Shown: positions 1 to 8,848, numbered from the stretch's first letter. The stretch is 64,000 nt of DNA from Roseateles toxinivorans (GCF_004362525.1 NZ_SNXS01000003.1:778008-842007); one strand, 5' to 3'. Numbers and translations: made by a program. Notes: generated by a model from the sequence alone, not told the origin.

Positions 1-145
1 CGTCAGCATCTGCCGCGACCGCGATGTGCAGCAGCTGACCTTCGATGCCTATATGAACAAGCGCCTGGTACGCGCCAAGCCTATGGCCCATATGCGCATC
101 TTCTTCAAGGACATGGCCCACCTGCTCGGCCTGGCGAGAGTCTGA
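1..145 (+). CDS. bchP: 3' end of probable geranylgeranyl reductase BchP (partial)
   Basis: An open frame enters from the left edge (codons from base 2) and stops at 143-145, giving 47 residues that end HLLGLARV. The stretch VQQLTFDAYMNKRLV resembles, from memory, the C-terminus of geranylgeranyl-bacteriochlorophyll reductases, which saturate the bacteriochlorophyll tail. The setting, directly upstream of hip and bchID in a photosynthesis cluster, agrees. No nucleotide-binding domain is visible because the N-terminus is outside the window, so the name is tentative. The stop codon overlaps the start of the next gene (TGATG), suggesting translational coupling. Confidence 0.45.
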   Translation, partial: VSICRDRDVQQLTFDAYMNKRLVRAKPMAHMRIFFKDMAHLLGLARV

Positions 146-465
146 TGACCGAGTCTGAACTGCTGCTGCATCTGGTCGATCTGGTGCTGGCCGTCAGCCT
201 GCTGGAACTGGCCTGGTTGATGCTGCGCCGCTCGGCCCCCCACCTGGCCCGGCGGCCGCTGCTCGTCAACCTGCTGGCCGGCCTGGCGTTGATGCTGGGG
301 CTGCGCCTCGGCCTGTCCGGCGCCGCGCTGCCCTGGGTCGCGCTGTGTCTGGCTGCGGCCGGCGTGGCCCATCTGCTCGATCTGCGGGCGCGCTGGTGCG
401 CTGCTGGCGCGAATTCCCTGTCTCTTCCCTCCAGCCCCATGACGGGGCACGAAAGGTCATCATGA
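145..465 (+). CDS. small hydrophobic membrane protein, unknown function
   Basis: 106 residues. The first 90 are dominated by leucine-rich hydrophobic stretches at about 6-28, 40-58 and 62-82, consistent with three membrane helices, followed by a polar tail. The start overlaps the upstream stop (TGATG at 143-147) and the stop overlaps the HiPIP start (ATGA at 462-465), so it sits tightly inside an operon. I do not recognise the family. Its place between a probable bchP and hip suggests a photosynthetic membrane role, but that is inference only. Confidence 0.65.
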   Translation: MTESELLLHLVDLVLAVSLLELAWLMLRRSAPHLARRPLLVNLLAGLALMLGLRLGLSGAALPWVALCLAAAGVAHLLDLRARWCAAGANSLSLPSSPMTGHERSS

Positions 466-767
466 GTACACGTCGCGAGTTCATCCGCTTGATTCCGGTG
501 GCCGGAACAGGCCTGCTGGCCAGTGGCACGGCCTGGTCGCAGGCCATGGTCGATGAGAAGGACGCACAGGCCGCGTCGCTGGGCTATGCGGCCGATGCGG
601 CCAAGGCGGACAAGGCCAAATACCCCAAATACGCGGCGGGCCAGGCCTGCAGCGCTTGCCAGCTGTACCAGGGCAAGGCCGGTGCAGCCGCGGGGCCCTG
701 CGCGCTGTTCCCGGGCAAGCAGGTGACAGCCAAGGGCTGGTGCAGCGCCTTCGTCAAGAAGCCCTGA
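462..767 (+). CDS. hip: high-potential iron-sulfur protein (HiPIP), Tat-exported
   Basis: 101 residues. The N-terminus has a twin-arginine signal (STRREFIRL) and a hydrophobic segment ending near GTAWS, so folded export to the periplasm is expected. The mature part carries the four cysteines of a HiPIP 4Fe-4S cluster: a CSAC pair at about 65-68, one in GPCALF and one in GWCSAF. HiPIPs are soluble electron carriers that re-reduce the reaction-centre tetraheme cytochrome in Rubrivivax-type bacteria, which fits the pufC in this window. The start at 462 follows from the Tat motif. The longer upstream frame lacks signal-peptide character. Confidence 0.92.
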   Translation: MSTRREFIRLIPVAGTGLLASGTAWSQAMVDEKDAQAASLGYAADAAKADKAKYPKYAAGQACSACQLYQGKAGAAAGPCALFPGKQVTAKGWCSAFVKKP

Positions 768-776
768 ACGCCGCAC

Positions 777-1790
777 ATGGGCGCACCGTTTCCGTTCTCC
801 GCCATCGTCGGCCAGGACGAGATGAAGCTGGCAATACTGATCGCCGCCGTCGAGCCGGCCATTGGCGGCGTGCTGGTGCTGGGTGATCGGGGCACCGGCA
901 AGTCCACTGCCGTGCGCGCGCTGGCGGCGCTGCTGCCGCCGATGCGCGCGGTGCAGGGCTGCCGCTACCACTGCGACCCGGCCGGCGCCTGTGAGGACTG
1001 CCAGCGCTTGCACAGCGGTCGCCGCGTCAAGACCGAGACCCGGCCGGTGCCGGTGGTCGATCTGCCGCTGGGCGCCAGCGAGGACCGGGTGGTCGGTGCG
1101 CTCGATCTGGAGCGCGCGCTGTCCCAGGGCATCAAGGTCTTCGAGCCCGGGCTGCTGGCCCGTGCGCACCGCGGCTTTCTGTACATCGACGAGGTCAATC
1201 TGCTGGAAGACCATCTGGTCGACCTGCTGATTGACGTGGCCGCCTCGGGCGAGAACGTGGTCGAGCGCGAGGGTCTGAGCGTGCGTCATCCGGCCCGCTT
1301 CGTGCTGGTGGGCAGCGGCAATCCGGAAGAGGGCGAGCTGCGGCCGCAGCTGCTGGACCGCTTCGGCCTGTCGGTCGAGGTGCGGACGCCGACCGAGATC
1401 GCGCAGCGCGTCGAGGTGGTGCGCCGACGCGATGCCTTCGAGCGCGACCCCGAAGCCTTTGCCGCGCAATGGGCCAAGCCGGACGCCAAGGTGCGGCGCC
1501 AGATCCTGCAGGCCCGCGAGCGCCTGACCACGGTGGCGGTGGGCGATGCCGCCCTGTACCGCGCGTCCGAACTGTGCATGGCCGTCGGCAGCGATGGCCT
1601 GCGTGGCGAACTGACCCTGATGCGCGCCGCCCGGGCGCTGGCCGCGCTGCAAGGCGCCGAGGCGGTGGACGACGCACACCTGCGCCAGATCGCCGCGCCC
1701 GCGCTGCGCCACCGCCTGCGCCGCAATCCGCTCGACGACACCGGCTCCAGCGAACGCATCGCACGCGCAGTGGCCGAACTCTGGGCTTGA
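777..1790 (+). CDS. bchI: magnesium chelatase ATPase subunit I
   Basis: 337 residues, the usual BchI length. It is the AAA+ motor subunit of magnesium chelatase, which inserts Mg2+ into protoporphyrin IX at the first committed step of bacteriochlorophyll synthesis, working with BchD and BchH. Walker A is GDRGTGKST (about 37-45), Walker B is FLYIDEVNLL (about 131-140), and the sensor/arginine-finger segment is GSGNPEEGELRPQLLDRF. It lies 9 bp after hip and 3 bp before bchD. No recognisable operator was seen directly upstream, so it is probably read through from hip or further upstream. Confidence 0.97.
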   Translation: MGAPFPFSAIVGQDEMKLAILIAAVEPAIGGVLVLGDRGTGKSTAVRALAALLPPMRAVQGCRYHCDPAGACEDCQRLHSGRRVKTETRPVPVVDLPLGASEDRVVGALDLERALSQGIKVFEPGLLARAHRGFLYIDEVNLLEDHLVDLLIDVAASGENVVEREGLSVRHPARFVLVGSGNPEEGELRPQLLDRFGLSVEVRTPTEIAQRVEVVRRRDAFERDPEAFAAQWAKPDAKVRRQILQARERLTTVAVGDAALYRASELCMAVGSDGLRGELTLMRAARALAALQGAEAVDDAHLRQIAAPALRHRLRRNPLDDTGSSERIARAVAELWA

Positions 1791-1793
1791 GGC

Positions 1794-3518
1794 GTGGACG
1801 CTGCCAATCCGGCCCTGCAGGCCGCCTGGCTGCTCGCCATCGACCCGCAGGGATTGGGCGGCCTGTGCCTGAGGGGCCCGCCAGGCCCGGCGCGCGATGC
1901 GGTGCTGGCGCAACTGCGCGCCGCCCTGCCGGAAGGCGCCCCCTGGCGGCGCCTGCCGGCGCAGATCGATGACGAACGTCTGCTCGGCGGACTTGACCTC
2001 GGGCTGAGCCTCGCGGCAGGCCGGCCGGTGGCGCATGCCGGCCTGCTGGCCGAGGTGGCCGGCGGCGTGCTGATGCTGCCCATGGCCGAGCGACTCGGTA
2101 CCGAATTGGCCGGCCGGCTGGCACTGGCGCTGGACCGAGAGAGCAGCGGGTTTTGCTGCATCGCGCTGGACGAGGGGCAGGGCGAGCAGGAGCGGCCACC
2201 GGCCAGCTTGACGGAGCGGCTGGCGCTGATCGTCAGCTGCTCGCATGCAGTGGAACAAACCGATCCGGCGCCGCCCTTCGATCTGGCCGCCGCGCGCCGG
2301 CGCCTGGCGCAGATACCCTACGACGAAGACTGTGTGCAGGCCTTCTGCGCCACCGCCGCCGCGCTGGGCCTGCACTCGCTGCGTGCGCCCTGGCAGGCCT
2401 GGCGAGCCGCCTGCGCCGCCGCGGCGCTGGGCGGGCGCGTGCGGGTCGCCCAGGAAGATGCGGAACTGGCCGCCCGCCTGGTGCTGGCGCCCCGTGCGCG
2501 GGCGCTGCCCGAAACCGAGGAGCCGGCCGAGGCCGAACAAGCTTCACCCCCCGAATCGGCACAGGCGCCGAAGGCCGAGGCGTCAACGTCGGATGCGGGC
2601 GAGTCCGAACAACGCAGCCCCGATCTGCAGGAGCAGGTGATTGAAGCGGCGAAGGCGGCCATTCCGCCGGGCCTGCTGGCCTGGCTGAGCGATGGGCAAA
2701 CGGCGGCCCAGCGTGCGACGGGCGGCGGCACGGGCCGCAGCGGCGCCGCCTCGCGGCCCGCGCGCAGCGGCCGGCCGCTGAGCTCGCGGCGCGGCAGCCT
2801 GCGGGCCGGCGCGCGGCTGGATCTGCTGGCCACGCTGCGCGCGGCCATTCCCTGGCAGCGTCTGCGTCTGCAAGAGCGCGAGCGGGCCGGCCTGGGCCCG
2901 TCACCGGCAAAGCTGCTGCTGCGCCGCGACGACTTCCACATCAAGCGCTATCGGCGCCCGCGCGAAAGCACCACCATCTTCGCCGTCGATGCCTCGGGCT
3001 CCCAGGCCCTGACCCGGCTGGCCGAGGCCAAGGGCGCGGTCGAACTGCTGCTGGCCGATTGCTATGTGCGGCGCGACCGGGTGGCGCTGATCGCCTTTCG
3101 GGGCGAATCGGCGCAGACCCTGCTGGCGCCGACCCGCTCGCTGGTGCGCGCGCGGCGCTCGCTGTCGGCGCTGCCAGGCGGCGGCGGCACGCCGCTGGCG
3201 GCCGGCATCGACGCGGCATGCGCACTGGGCCAAAGCGTGCAGGCCCGCGACGGGGCGCAGGCCCTGCTGGTGTTCCTGACAGATGCCCGCGCCAATATCG
3301 CCAGCGACGGCAGCCCCGGCCGCGCGCTGGCGATGCAGGATGCGCTGGCCGCCGCCGCTCGCCTGCGGGCGCAGGGCCTGCGCAGCGTGCTGATCGACAC
3401 CTCGCCGCGCCCGCAGCCCCAGGCCATGGCCTTGGCCCAGGCGATGGCGGCACGCTATGTGCCGCTGCCGCAGGGTCAGGCGGCCGATGTGCATGCGGCG
3501 GTGGCGGGGCGGCGGTGA
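1794..3518 (+). CDS. bchD: magnesium chelatase subunit D
   Basis: 574 residues from a GTG start three bases after the bchI stop. Layout: an N-terminal AAA+-like domain without a good Walker A (about 1-240), an acidic, Glu/Ala/Pro-rich linker (about 245-285) and a C-terminal von Willebrand A domain whose MIDAS begins FAVDASGS. BchD is the platform subunit of the chelatase I-D complex. In many purple bacteria bchO follows directly; here it is 4.4 kb away on the other strand. The GTG start is chosen for spacing and because no in-frame ATG lies nearby. Confidence 0.96.
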   Translation: MDAANPALQAAWLLAIDPQGLGGLCLRGPPGPARDAVLAQLRAALPEGAPWRRLPAQIDDERLLGGLDLGLSLAAGRPVAHAGLLAEVAGGVLMLPMAERLGTELAGRLALALDRESSGFCCIALDEGQGEQERPPASLTERLALIVSCSHAVEQTDPAPPFDLAAARRRLAQIPYDEDCVQAFCATAAALGLHSLRAPWQAWRAACAAAALGGRVRVAQEDAELAARLVLAPRARALPETEEPAEAEQASPPESAQAPKAEASTSDAGESEQRSPDLQEQVIEAAKAAIPPGLLAWLSDGQTAAQRATGGGTGRSGAASRPARSGRPLSSRRGSLRAGARLDLLATLRAAIPWQRLRLQERERAGLGPSPAKLLLRRDDFHIKRYRRPRESTTIFAVDASGSQALTRLAEAKGAVELLLADCYVRRDRVALIAFRGESAQTLLAPTRSLVRARRSLSALPGGGGTPLAAGIDAACALGQSVQARDGAQALLVFLTDARANIASDGSPGRALAMQDALAAAARLRAQGLRSVLIDTSPRPQPQAMALAQAMAARYVPLPQGQAADVHAAVAGRR

Positions 3519-3888
3519 GGGAGGCAGGATGGCGGCTCAGCAGCGATTCGGTCGGTCAGCGCCGCTCATCGTGTGCCCGATGATGGGCTCGTTCCGTCAT
3601 AGGGGCGCAAGTTGGCACAGAGTGTGAGTGACCGGTCTACGGGCTGGAGCAGCCGCTCTCGCGACTGAAGCGGTCAGCGACCTTGGCCTCAACGGATACC
3701 GGCTGACCTGACATGTGGCCGCGCGGCATTTCTCTGTAGACTGATCGAGTGACCATATTTTCAGCGCAAACCGGCGATTTACGAGGAACTCATTGGACGA
3801 GCTCAGCCTTGGTCAAGCTGGCCCAGAAACTGGGCGCTGAATGACGAGGTTTGCGTTGATACGCAGGGGCCCCCCGACGACGCAACGT
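3519..3888. other. intergenic stretch between bchD and the EAL-protein gene
   Basis: About 370 bases. The 3' ends of bchD (+) and the EAL-domain gene (-) face each other here. Short open stretches exist (one ends TGA near 3843), but none has a convincing start, ribosome site or family resemblance. No perfect long hairpin was found. It marks the left edge of the segment that separates bchID from bchO. Confidence 0.5.
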
Positions 3889-6330
3889 TCAGCTGCGTTC
3901 CAGCCGCCCACCGTTGCGCAACCAGGGAATCAGCGCCTGTTCGGGCATCGGGCGAGCACCAAACCAACCTTGTGCCATGTCGCAGCCCAGCTGTCGCAGC
4001 AAGTCCCATTCCTCTTCCGTCTCGGCGCCTTCGCCGACGGTGGACAGCCCGAGGTTGCGACCCAGATCGATGGCGGCCTTGAGCAGGGTCAGGGTGGTTC
4101 TGGCGCTCGCGGCGCCCCGGACAAAGCAGCGGTCGATCTTCAGCTCCGAGACAGGCAGCATGTGCAGATAGGCCAGGGATGACTGCCCCGTGCCGAAGTC
4201 GTCGACCGACCATTCAAAACCCTGCGCGTTGATCTCCCGCATGCGGTCGATCACGGTGGCCGGGTCTTTCATCACGGCGCCTTCGGTCAATTCCAGGCGG
4301 ATGTCCTGCGCGCGTGCGCCCGTCGCCTGCAGGAGACTGGCCAGGAGGCCCGGGAAAGCGGCGGAGCCGACATCATGCACGGACACATTCACGGCGATCT
4401 GCGACACCAGCCCGGTGCTGCGAAGCTGGGCGGACAGCCGCATCGACCGGCGCAAGACCCACTCGGTGATGCCACGGATGTTGCCGGTGTTCTCGGCGAA
4501 AGGAATGAAGGCTGCCGGCGGCACCAGGCCGCGGCTGGGGTGGTTCCAGCGGATCAAGGATTCGAAGCTGGCGACTGCGTTGTCGGACAGCCGGAATTTG
4601 GGTTGCACCAGCAGCGTAAACTCGTCGTCCTGGGCCGCACGCTTGAGCTCGGAGATCAGCGAGAGCTGCAGAGGATCCGCTCGGACGAGGCCGGCCTCGT
4701 AGATCGTCCATCCGGCATCGTTGCGCTGGCCCTCGTGCAGTGCGATCTCGGCATGGCTCATGAGCCGGTGCATCGAAGTGCCATGCGCGGGGCAGTGGGA
4801 CAGGCCCCAGGCCGCGCTGATGTCCACCCACTGCCCAGCCACATCCAGCGGTGTAGCGAACATCTCCGCAGCAAGAGCCTCGATCAGACTGACATCGTCG
4901 CCTTGGCCTCCGGCCAGCACGAGGACGAATCGATCCGCGTAAACGCGGCCAGCCAGTGCGTGGTCGAAACGGATGCAGGCCTGGCTGAGGCGGTCGGCGA
5001 CGGCCTGCAGCACGGCGTCACCAACTTCCTGCCCGAGCGCCTCGTTGATTGCGTTGAATCGGCGCACATTCAGCATGGCGACTCTCGGCGATAGCCCCCG
5101 TGCAATCCAGCCGTCGCCCGCGGCGATCAGGCGCTCGCGATTGCCCAGCCCGGTCAGACGGTCGCGTTGCGCGGCCTCGATCGCGCGTGCGCTGGCATCG
5201 GTCTGGAATTGCGCAGCGACCCGACGTACGGCCACAATGTCTCGCTTCTTCTCCTGCTCCAGCCCTCGATAACGCTCCAGCAGCCGGTATGCCTGCTCCC
5301 ATTGACCCTGTGCGCTCGCCAGATCGGCGGCACGACACCAGAAACGCGGCGCCAGAGTCCGCTCGCTCCTGGGCATGGCTTGCACGAGAGCCATGGCTTC
5401 AGCCGCCATGGCCGCGGCCTCGGCACTGCGGCCTTCGGCTTGGTGGTACAAAGCGTGCGCCATCGCGAGCAGGCACCGGATGTCATGGCTGAGTTGATCT
5501 GAGGGCCTGGCCTCAAGAAAGTCCAGATACGCGCGGGCTTCTTCAAGCTGCCCCAGCTGGGCAAAGATCTCCGCGCCCAGCACGTGGAAATGCACCAGGG
5601 TCTGCCCGTCCAGTTCCGCGGCCTTTTCAGGAAAGGACCAGATGCGCAGCAGCGGGATCGCCTTGTCGACATCACCGGCCGAGGCATAGATTTCGGCGAG
5701 GAGGGCCACCGCACTGAAGCGAACCCAACCGCCCAACTCATTGCTGGCGACGGCTTGCTCCAGGTGGTGGCGGGCTTGAAATTCATCGCCCGCCAGGAAG
5801 AACGCAATGCCGAGGTTGCTGCGCGCTGCCGACAGCATACCGCTGTGGTCGATCTCTTGCGCCAGCTGGAGCATCCGACAGGCCTGTTGCATATAGCCCA
5901 CCAGATTGCCTGCAGCTTGGTAAAGCAGAAGCGACGGGCCGATCGCCGCGTGCTGCTCCAGCCGGTCTTGCATGCTATTGATGTCGGCGCTGAGCTGCTC
6001 GTAGGCGGTGAGGGCTGAAGCCACGTCGCCTCCGAAGTTCTCTGCCCCCAGGGCCATGCTCTTCGCGATCAGGCTGCCGGGGACATCGCCCAATGCCGAC
6101 ATACGCTCCGCCAGCGCTTTGTAAGGCTGGGCAGCGCCCGGGGTTAGCGAACCCAGTCGCTGTTGCACGAGCAGCATCCGCAGAGTCAGGCGCTCATTGC
6201 CCGCCGCATCGGTAAGGTGCTGCTGTATCAAGGCTGCAGCCGTGCTTGTCGACCCATAGCGTGCCAGCCACACCTCTCTGAACGCCAACCCGTGTGCGTC
6301 TGGCGAGGCCGATAGGGACGATGGGGACAC
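3889..6330 (-). CDS. TPR-GGDEF-EAL protein, probable c-di-GMP phosphodiesterase
   Basis: 813 residues from the chosen GTG at 6330, which follows a GAGGGT ribosome site. The frame stays open further upstream, but that part derives from a decayed chemoreceptor. Residues about 60-370 are helical TPR-like repeats, so the protein is probably cytoplasmic. A GGDEF domain starts at LTGLGNRERL (about 388), but its signature is YADRF (about 463), so cyclase activity is unlikely. The EAL domain (from about 590) has ESLIRW for EAL, keeps the glutamate in ELTEG and has an intact DDFGTG (about 710), so c-di-GMP hydrolysis is plausible. It sits alone between bchD and udk and looks inserted into the cluster. 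Confidence 0.85.
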   Translation of the reverse strand: MSPSSLSASPDAHGLAFREVWLARYGSTSTAAALIQQHLTDAAGNERLTLRMLLVQQRLGSLTPGAAQPYKALAERMSALGDVPGSLIAKSMALGAENFGGDVASALTAYEQLSADINSMQDRLEQHAAIGPSLLLYQAAGNLVGYMQQACRMLQLAQEIDHSGMLSAARSNLGIAFFLAGDEFQARHHLEQAVASNELGGWVRFSAVALLAEIYASAGDVDKAIPLLRIWSFPEKAAELDGQTLVHFHVLGAEIFAQLGQLEEARAYLDFLEARPSDQLSHDIRCLLAMAHALYHQAEGRSAEAAAMAAEAMALVQAMPRSERTLAPRFWCRAADLASAQGQWEQAYRLLERYRGLEQEKKRDIVAVRRVAAQFQTDASARAIEAAQRDRLTGLGNRERLIAAGDGWIARGLSPRVAMLNVRRFNAINEALGQEVGDAVLQAVADRLSQACIRFDHALAGRVYADRFVLVLAGGQGDDVSLIEALAAEMFATPLDVAGQWVDISAAWGLSHCPAHGTSMHRLMSHAEIALHEGQRNDAGWTIYEAGLVRADPLQLSLISELKRAAQDDEFTLLVQPKFRLSDNAVASFESLIRWNHPSRGLVPPAAFIPFAENTGNIRGITEWVLRRSMRLSAQLRSTGLVSQIAVNVSVHDVGSAAFPGLLASLLQATGARAQDIRLELTEGAVMKDPATVIDRMREINAQGFEWSVDDFGTGQSSLAYLHMLPVSELKIDRCFVRGAASARTTLTLLKAAIDLGRNLGLSTVGEGAETEEEWDLLRQLGCDMAQGWFGARPMPEQALIPWLRNGGRLERS

Positions 6331-6570
6331 GAAAACCCTCGGAAGCCAAATGGAGTATGTGCATTCTATGGGGCGCCCAGGTGCGGCGATGTGGGGAAAC
6401 GGGGTCGAGTTGGCAGGCAGTTCCACTAGCCCGTGCACATCACCTGCAGTAGCACGGCGGCCTCGTGCCGAAGTGCATCCAGGCGTGACCGCAGTGCGGC
6501 GTGTCGTGCGCGCCGATGGGGGCTCTTGCTCGACCCCTGCTGGATCGCCGCTCACGTGGTCGCGCTCAAC

Positions 6571-6716
6571 GCGAGCGAGATCAAGCTGCTGGCCGAGCAA
6601 TTCTTCGCGGCCATAGTCGCTGACCTCGACGAACGAAGGATTGCATAGGTGATGCGTCTCTTCAGATCGGGGGTCGAGACAAGCGTCACGCCCTCCGCGA
6701 GGATGTATTCATGGCT
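6571..6716 (-). pseudogene. N-terminal PAS fragment of an Aer-type chemoreceptor (decayed)
   Basis: Read on the minus strand from 6716, the frame gives SHEYILAEGVTLVSTPD, then KRRITYA. After a one-base shift it continues NPSFVEVSDYGREELLGQ. This is the start of the PAS domain found at the N-terminus of Aer-like methyl-accepting chemotaxis proteins (HEY-L-GVTLVSTTD-RITYANPSF-EVSG-REEL-GQ). Homology ends near LDLAR, and nothing resembling the HAMP or signalling domain follows. The upstream part of the long EAL-protein frame comes from this relic. Being frameshifted and truncated at both ends, it is certainly nonfunctional. Confidence 0.72.
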
Positions 6717-6719
6717 GGT

Positions 6720-6973
6720 TTGATGCTGTCCGTGTCCAGCGCCAGTACGCCAGATACGGAGTCGACCACCACACCGATTGCTCGCTTTTCAACGTTCAAC
6801 ACGATTACCACCTTGAAATCGGTATACGCGGCACTCTCGCAGGCAGGCGTCAGACGCTGGTCGACGATGGGCACGATCACGCCGCGCAGATTGACGACGC
6901 CCTTGATGAAGTGCGGCGCATTCGCAGTGCGGGTAGGGGATTCATAGCACCTGCATTCAACGGGGGTAGGGGC
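6720..6973 (-). pseudogene. cheW: internal fragment of cheW (decayed)
   Basis: The minus-strand frame contains CRCYESPTRTANAPHFIKG, VVNLRGVIVPIVDQRL and VVIVLNVEKRAIGVVVDSVSGVLAL, a close match to the middle of CheW, the adaptor linking chemoreceptors to CheA. The first 40 or so residues of CheW are absent. The C-terminal third is replaced, just after IKPA, by the chemoreceptor relic in another frame. An internal deletion therefore fused cheW to the next chemotaxis gene. The flanks (6331-6570 and 6974-7255) contain no gene I can recognise. Confidence 0.75.
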
Positions 6974-7255
6974 GCCAGCGGCGATCCGGCGCGGGGCGGC
7001 CAGTGATGGGACGGCCACTCGCCACGGCGCTTGGCCGCGGTCGGCGCTGCAGCGCATGTTGCGCGTCGACGATATCCGGCACACCAATCCAGATTTTGGC
7101 TTTTCGCGCGTGAACGTCCGCTGTCGCGGACTCCCATTTGCTTGACGACGTTGGCGAAGGTCAAGGTCCAGCCTGAAGCGGACCCCGAGGCCGCTCAGCA
7201 TCTGCTCGCCAGCTTGTACATTTCCAGGCATCGCCCAAGCACGCACCACTTCCTC

Positions 7256-7897
7256 ATGCCAAAAAACCCTCAAAAGCCTTTCGTCATCGGTGTCGCAGGG
7301 GGCAGCGGCAGCGGCAAATCGACGGTGACGCGCCAGGTGTTGGCCGCCATCGGGCCGGAGAAGGTGGCGGTGGTGATGCAGGATGACTACTACCGGGATC
7401 AGTCCCACATGCCGCCGGAGGACCGGCGCAAGCAGAACTACGACCATCCCGATGCCTTTGACTGGCCGCTGATGACGCAGCATCTGGCCGCGCTGCGCAA
7501 GGGCGAGGCGATAGCGATGCCGGTGTATGACTTCTCGGCCGACAACCGCTCCAGCGAAACCATTACCGTGAAGCCCGCACCGGTGATCGTGGTCGAGGGC
7601 CTGTTCGCCTTGTACGACACCAAGCTGCGCAACATGATGTCGCTGAAGATTTATGTGGACACGGCCTCGGACGTGCGGTTCATCCGGCGGCTGCAGCGCG
7701 ATATTTCGGAGCGTGGCCGCAGCACCGAGTCGGTGGTGCACCAGTACCTGGAAACCGTGCGCCCGATGCACAAGCAGTTCATTGAGCCGACAAAGCGCAA
7801 CGCCGACGTGATCCTGCCGCACGGTGCCAACGGTCCGGCGGTGGACATCATCACCACCAAGGTGATGAGCTTGTTCCAGGATGACGAGCGTGGCTGA
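7256..7897 (+). CDS. udk: uridine kinase
   Basis: 213 residues, the length of E. coli Udk. It phosphorylates uridine and cytidine in pyrimidine salvage in the cytoplasm. The P-loop is GGSGSGKST (about 14-22), followed by MQDDYYRDQ and a D-H-P-A-F-D-W segment typical of the family. The start at the ATG before PKNPQKPFVIG is chosen because the longer in-frame extension has no family resemblance. It converges with bchO and has no link to photosynthesis. It belongs to the block separating bchD from bchO. Confidence 0.95.
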   Translation: MPKNPQKPFVIGVAGGSGSGKSTVTRQVLAAIGPEKVAVVMQDDYYRDQSHMPPEDRRKQNYDHPDAFDWPLMTQHLAALRKGEAIAMPVYDFSADNRSSETITVKPAPVIVVEGLFALYDTKLRNMMSLKIYVDTASDVRFIRRLQRDISERGRSTESVVHQYLETVRPMHKQFIEPTKRNADVILPHGANGPAVDIITTKVMSLFQDDERG

Positions 7898-7969
7898 GCC
7901 CCAGTCCCCCGTCGCTTCGGCGTCCTAGAGCGCGCCTTCTTCGGCGAGGCAATTCCTGCGCCGCGCCGG

Positions 7970-8848
7970 TCAAGACTTCGCAGTGCAGGGCGGGTTCGTC
8001 GCCCGGTCCCGTGCCTCATCCCGCAGCGCCAGCAGCAGCTCATTGATACTCTCCGGCGCCTCCTCATGCGCCAGATGCCCCAAGCCTTCCAGCGGGTGAA
8101 AGCGGGCACAGGGCAGCCGGCGCGCGAGTTCCAGCGCCTGCGCCGGCGCGACCGTGCGGTCCGCCAGACCGGCAGCCAGCCACAGGGGGGTGCGCAGCGC
8201 GGGCAGGCGGGCCTGCAGTTCGTCCAACCGCCAGCTGGCCAGCATGTCCAGCACGCCGCGCACATGCGCGGGCTGCGTCAGCAGGGCGCGGTAGTGCTGC
8301 AGGCCGGCCTCGTCCAGGCGTGAGCCGGTGGAGGCGATCAGGTTCTTCAGGGCCCGGGGCTGAGCCGCGTGGCGCGTCACCCAGGCCGGCAGCCAGGCGC
8401 TGCGGGCGGCGAGCCTGGCGACGGCCGGCGCCACCACGCGCATCAAGCCGGGCAGCGGCTGCAGCGCGCCGTTGACGGCCAGCAGCCCACGCGTCTGCGG
8501 CAGGTGGCCGTCCAGCGCCAGCTGCAACATCACCGCCGCGCCGGCGGAATGCCCGGCCACCAGCTCGGGCTGCCAACCGAGCGCGGCGAGCAAGTCGGCC
8601 AGCGCGCCGGCCATGCGGGGCAGGCTGGCACGGCGGTCGTCGAAGGCCTCGGTGCCGCCATGGCCGGGCAGGTCCGGTATCAGCAGGCTGAAGTGGGGCG
8701 TCAAGCCCGGCAGGCAGGCGTCCCAGGACTGCAGCGATGAGCCGGTGCCGTGCAGCAGCAGCACCTTGGGCCCCTGGCCGGCACGCCGCAGCCGCCAGCG
8801 CAGGCCGCCTGCCCGCAGCTCGACGAGGCCCGGCGTGTCATCTTTCAT
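7970..8848 (-). CDS. bchO: BchO, alpha/beta hydrolase accessory to magnesium chelatase
   Basis: 292 residues from ATG 8848, preceded by AGGG at good spacing. A TTG 18 bases upstream would start inside the regulatory palindrome. The alpha/beta-hydrolase fold shows an oxyanion stretch LLLHGTGSS (about 29-37), the nucleophile elbow GHSAGAA (about 100) and a C-terminal GLGHLAHEE with the catalytic His. BchO is encoded with bchID in purple bacteria and is assigned to the Mg-chelation step, though its reaction is not established. It is divergent from crtI and shares a putative PpsR operator with it. Confidence 0.92.
   Translation of the reverse strand: MKDDTPGLVELRAGGLRWRLRRAGQGPKVLLLHGTGSSLQSWDACLPGLTPHFSLLIPDLPGHGGTEAFDDRRASLPRMAGALADLLAALGWQPELVAGHSAGAAVMLQLALDGHLPQTRGLLAVNGALQPLPGLMRVVAPAVARLAARSAWLPAWVTRHAAQPRALKNLIASTGSRLDEAGLQHYRALLTQPAHVRGVLDMLASWRLDELQARLPALRTPLWLAAGLADRTVAPAQALELARRLPCARFHPLEGLGHLAHEEAPESINELLLALRDEARDRATNPPCTAKS

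Noticed and set aside
105..2540. 811-codon minus-strand frame across hip, bchI and bchD
   Set aside because: Shadow of well-supported plus-strand genes; the product is Arg/Gln/Gly-rich without any domain.
6331..6600. N-terminal extension of the EAL protein to a start at 6600
   Set aside because: The extra 90 codons derive from the frameshifted Aer PAS relic and unrelated sequence; a GTG with a ribosome site at 6330 is more likely.
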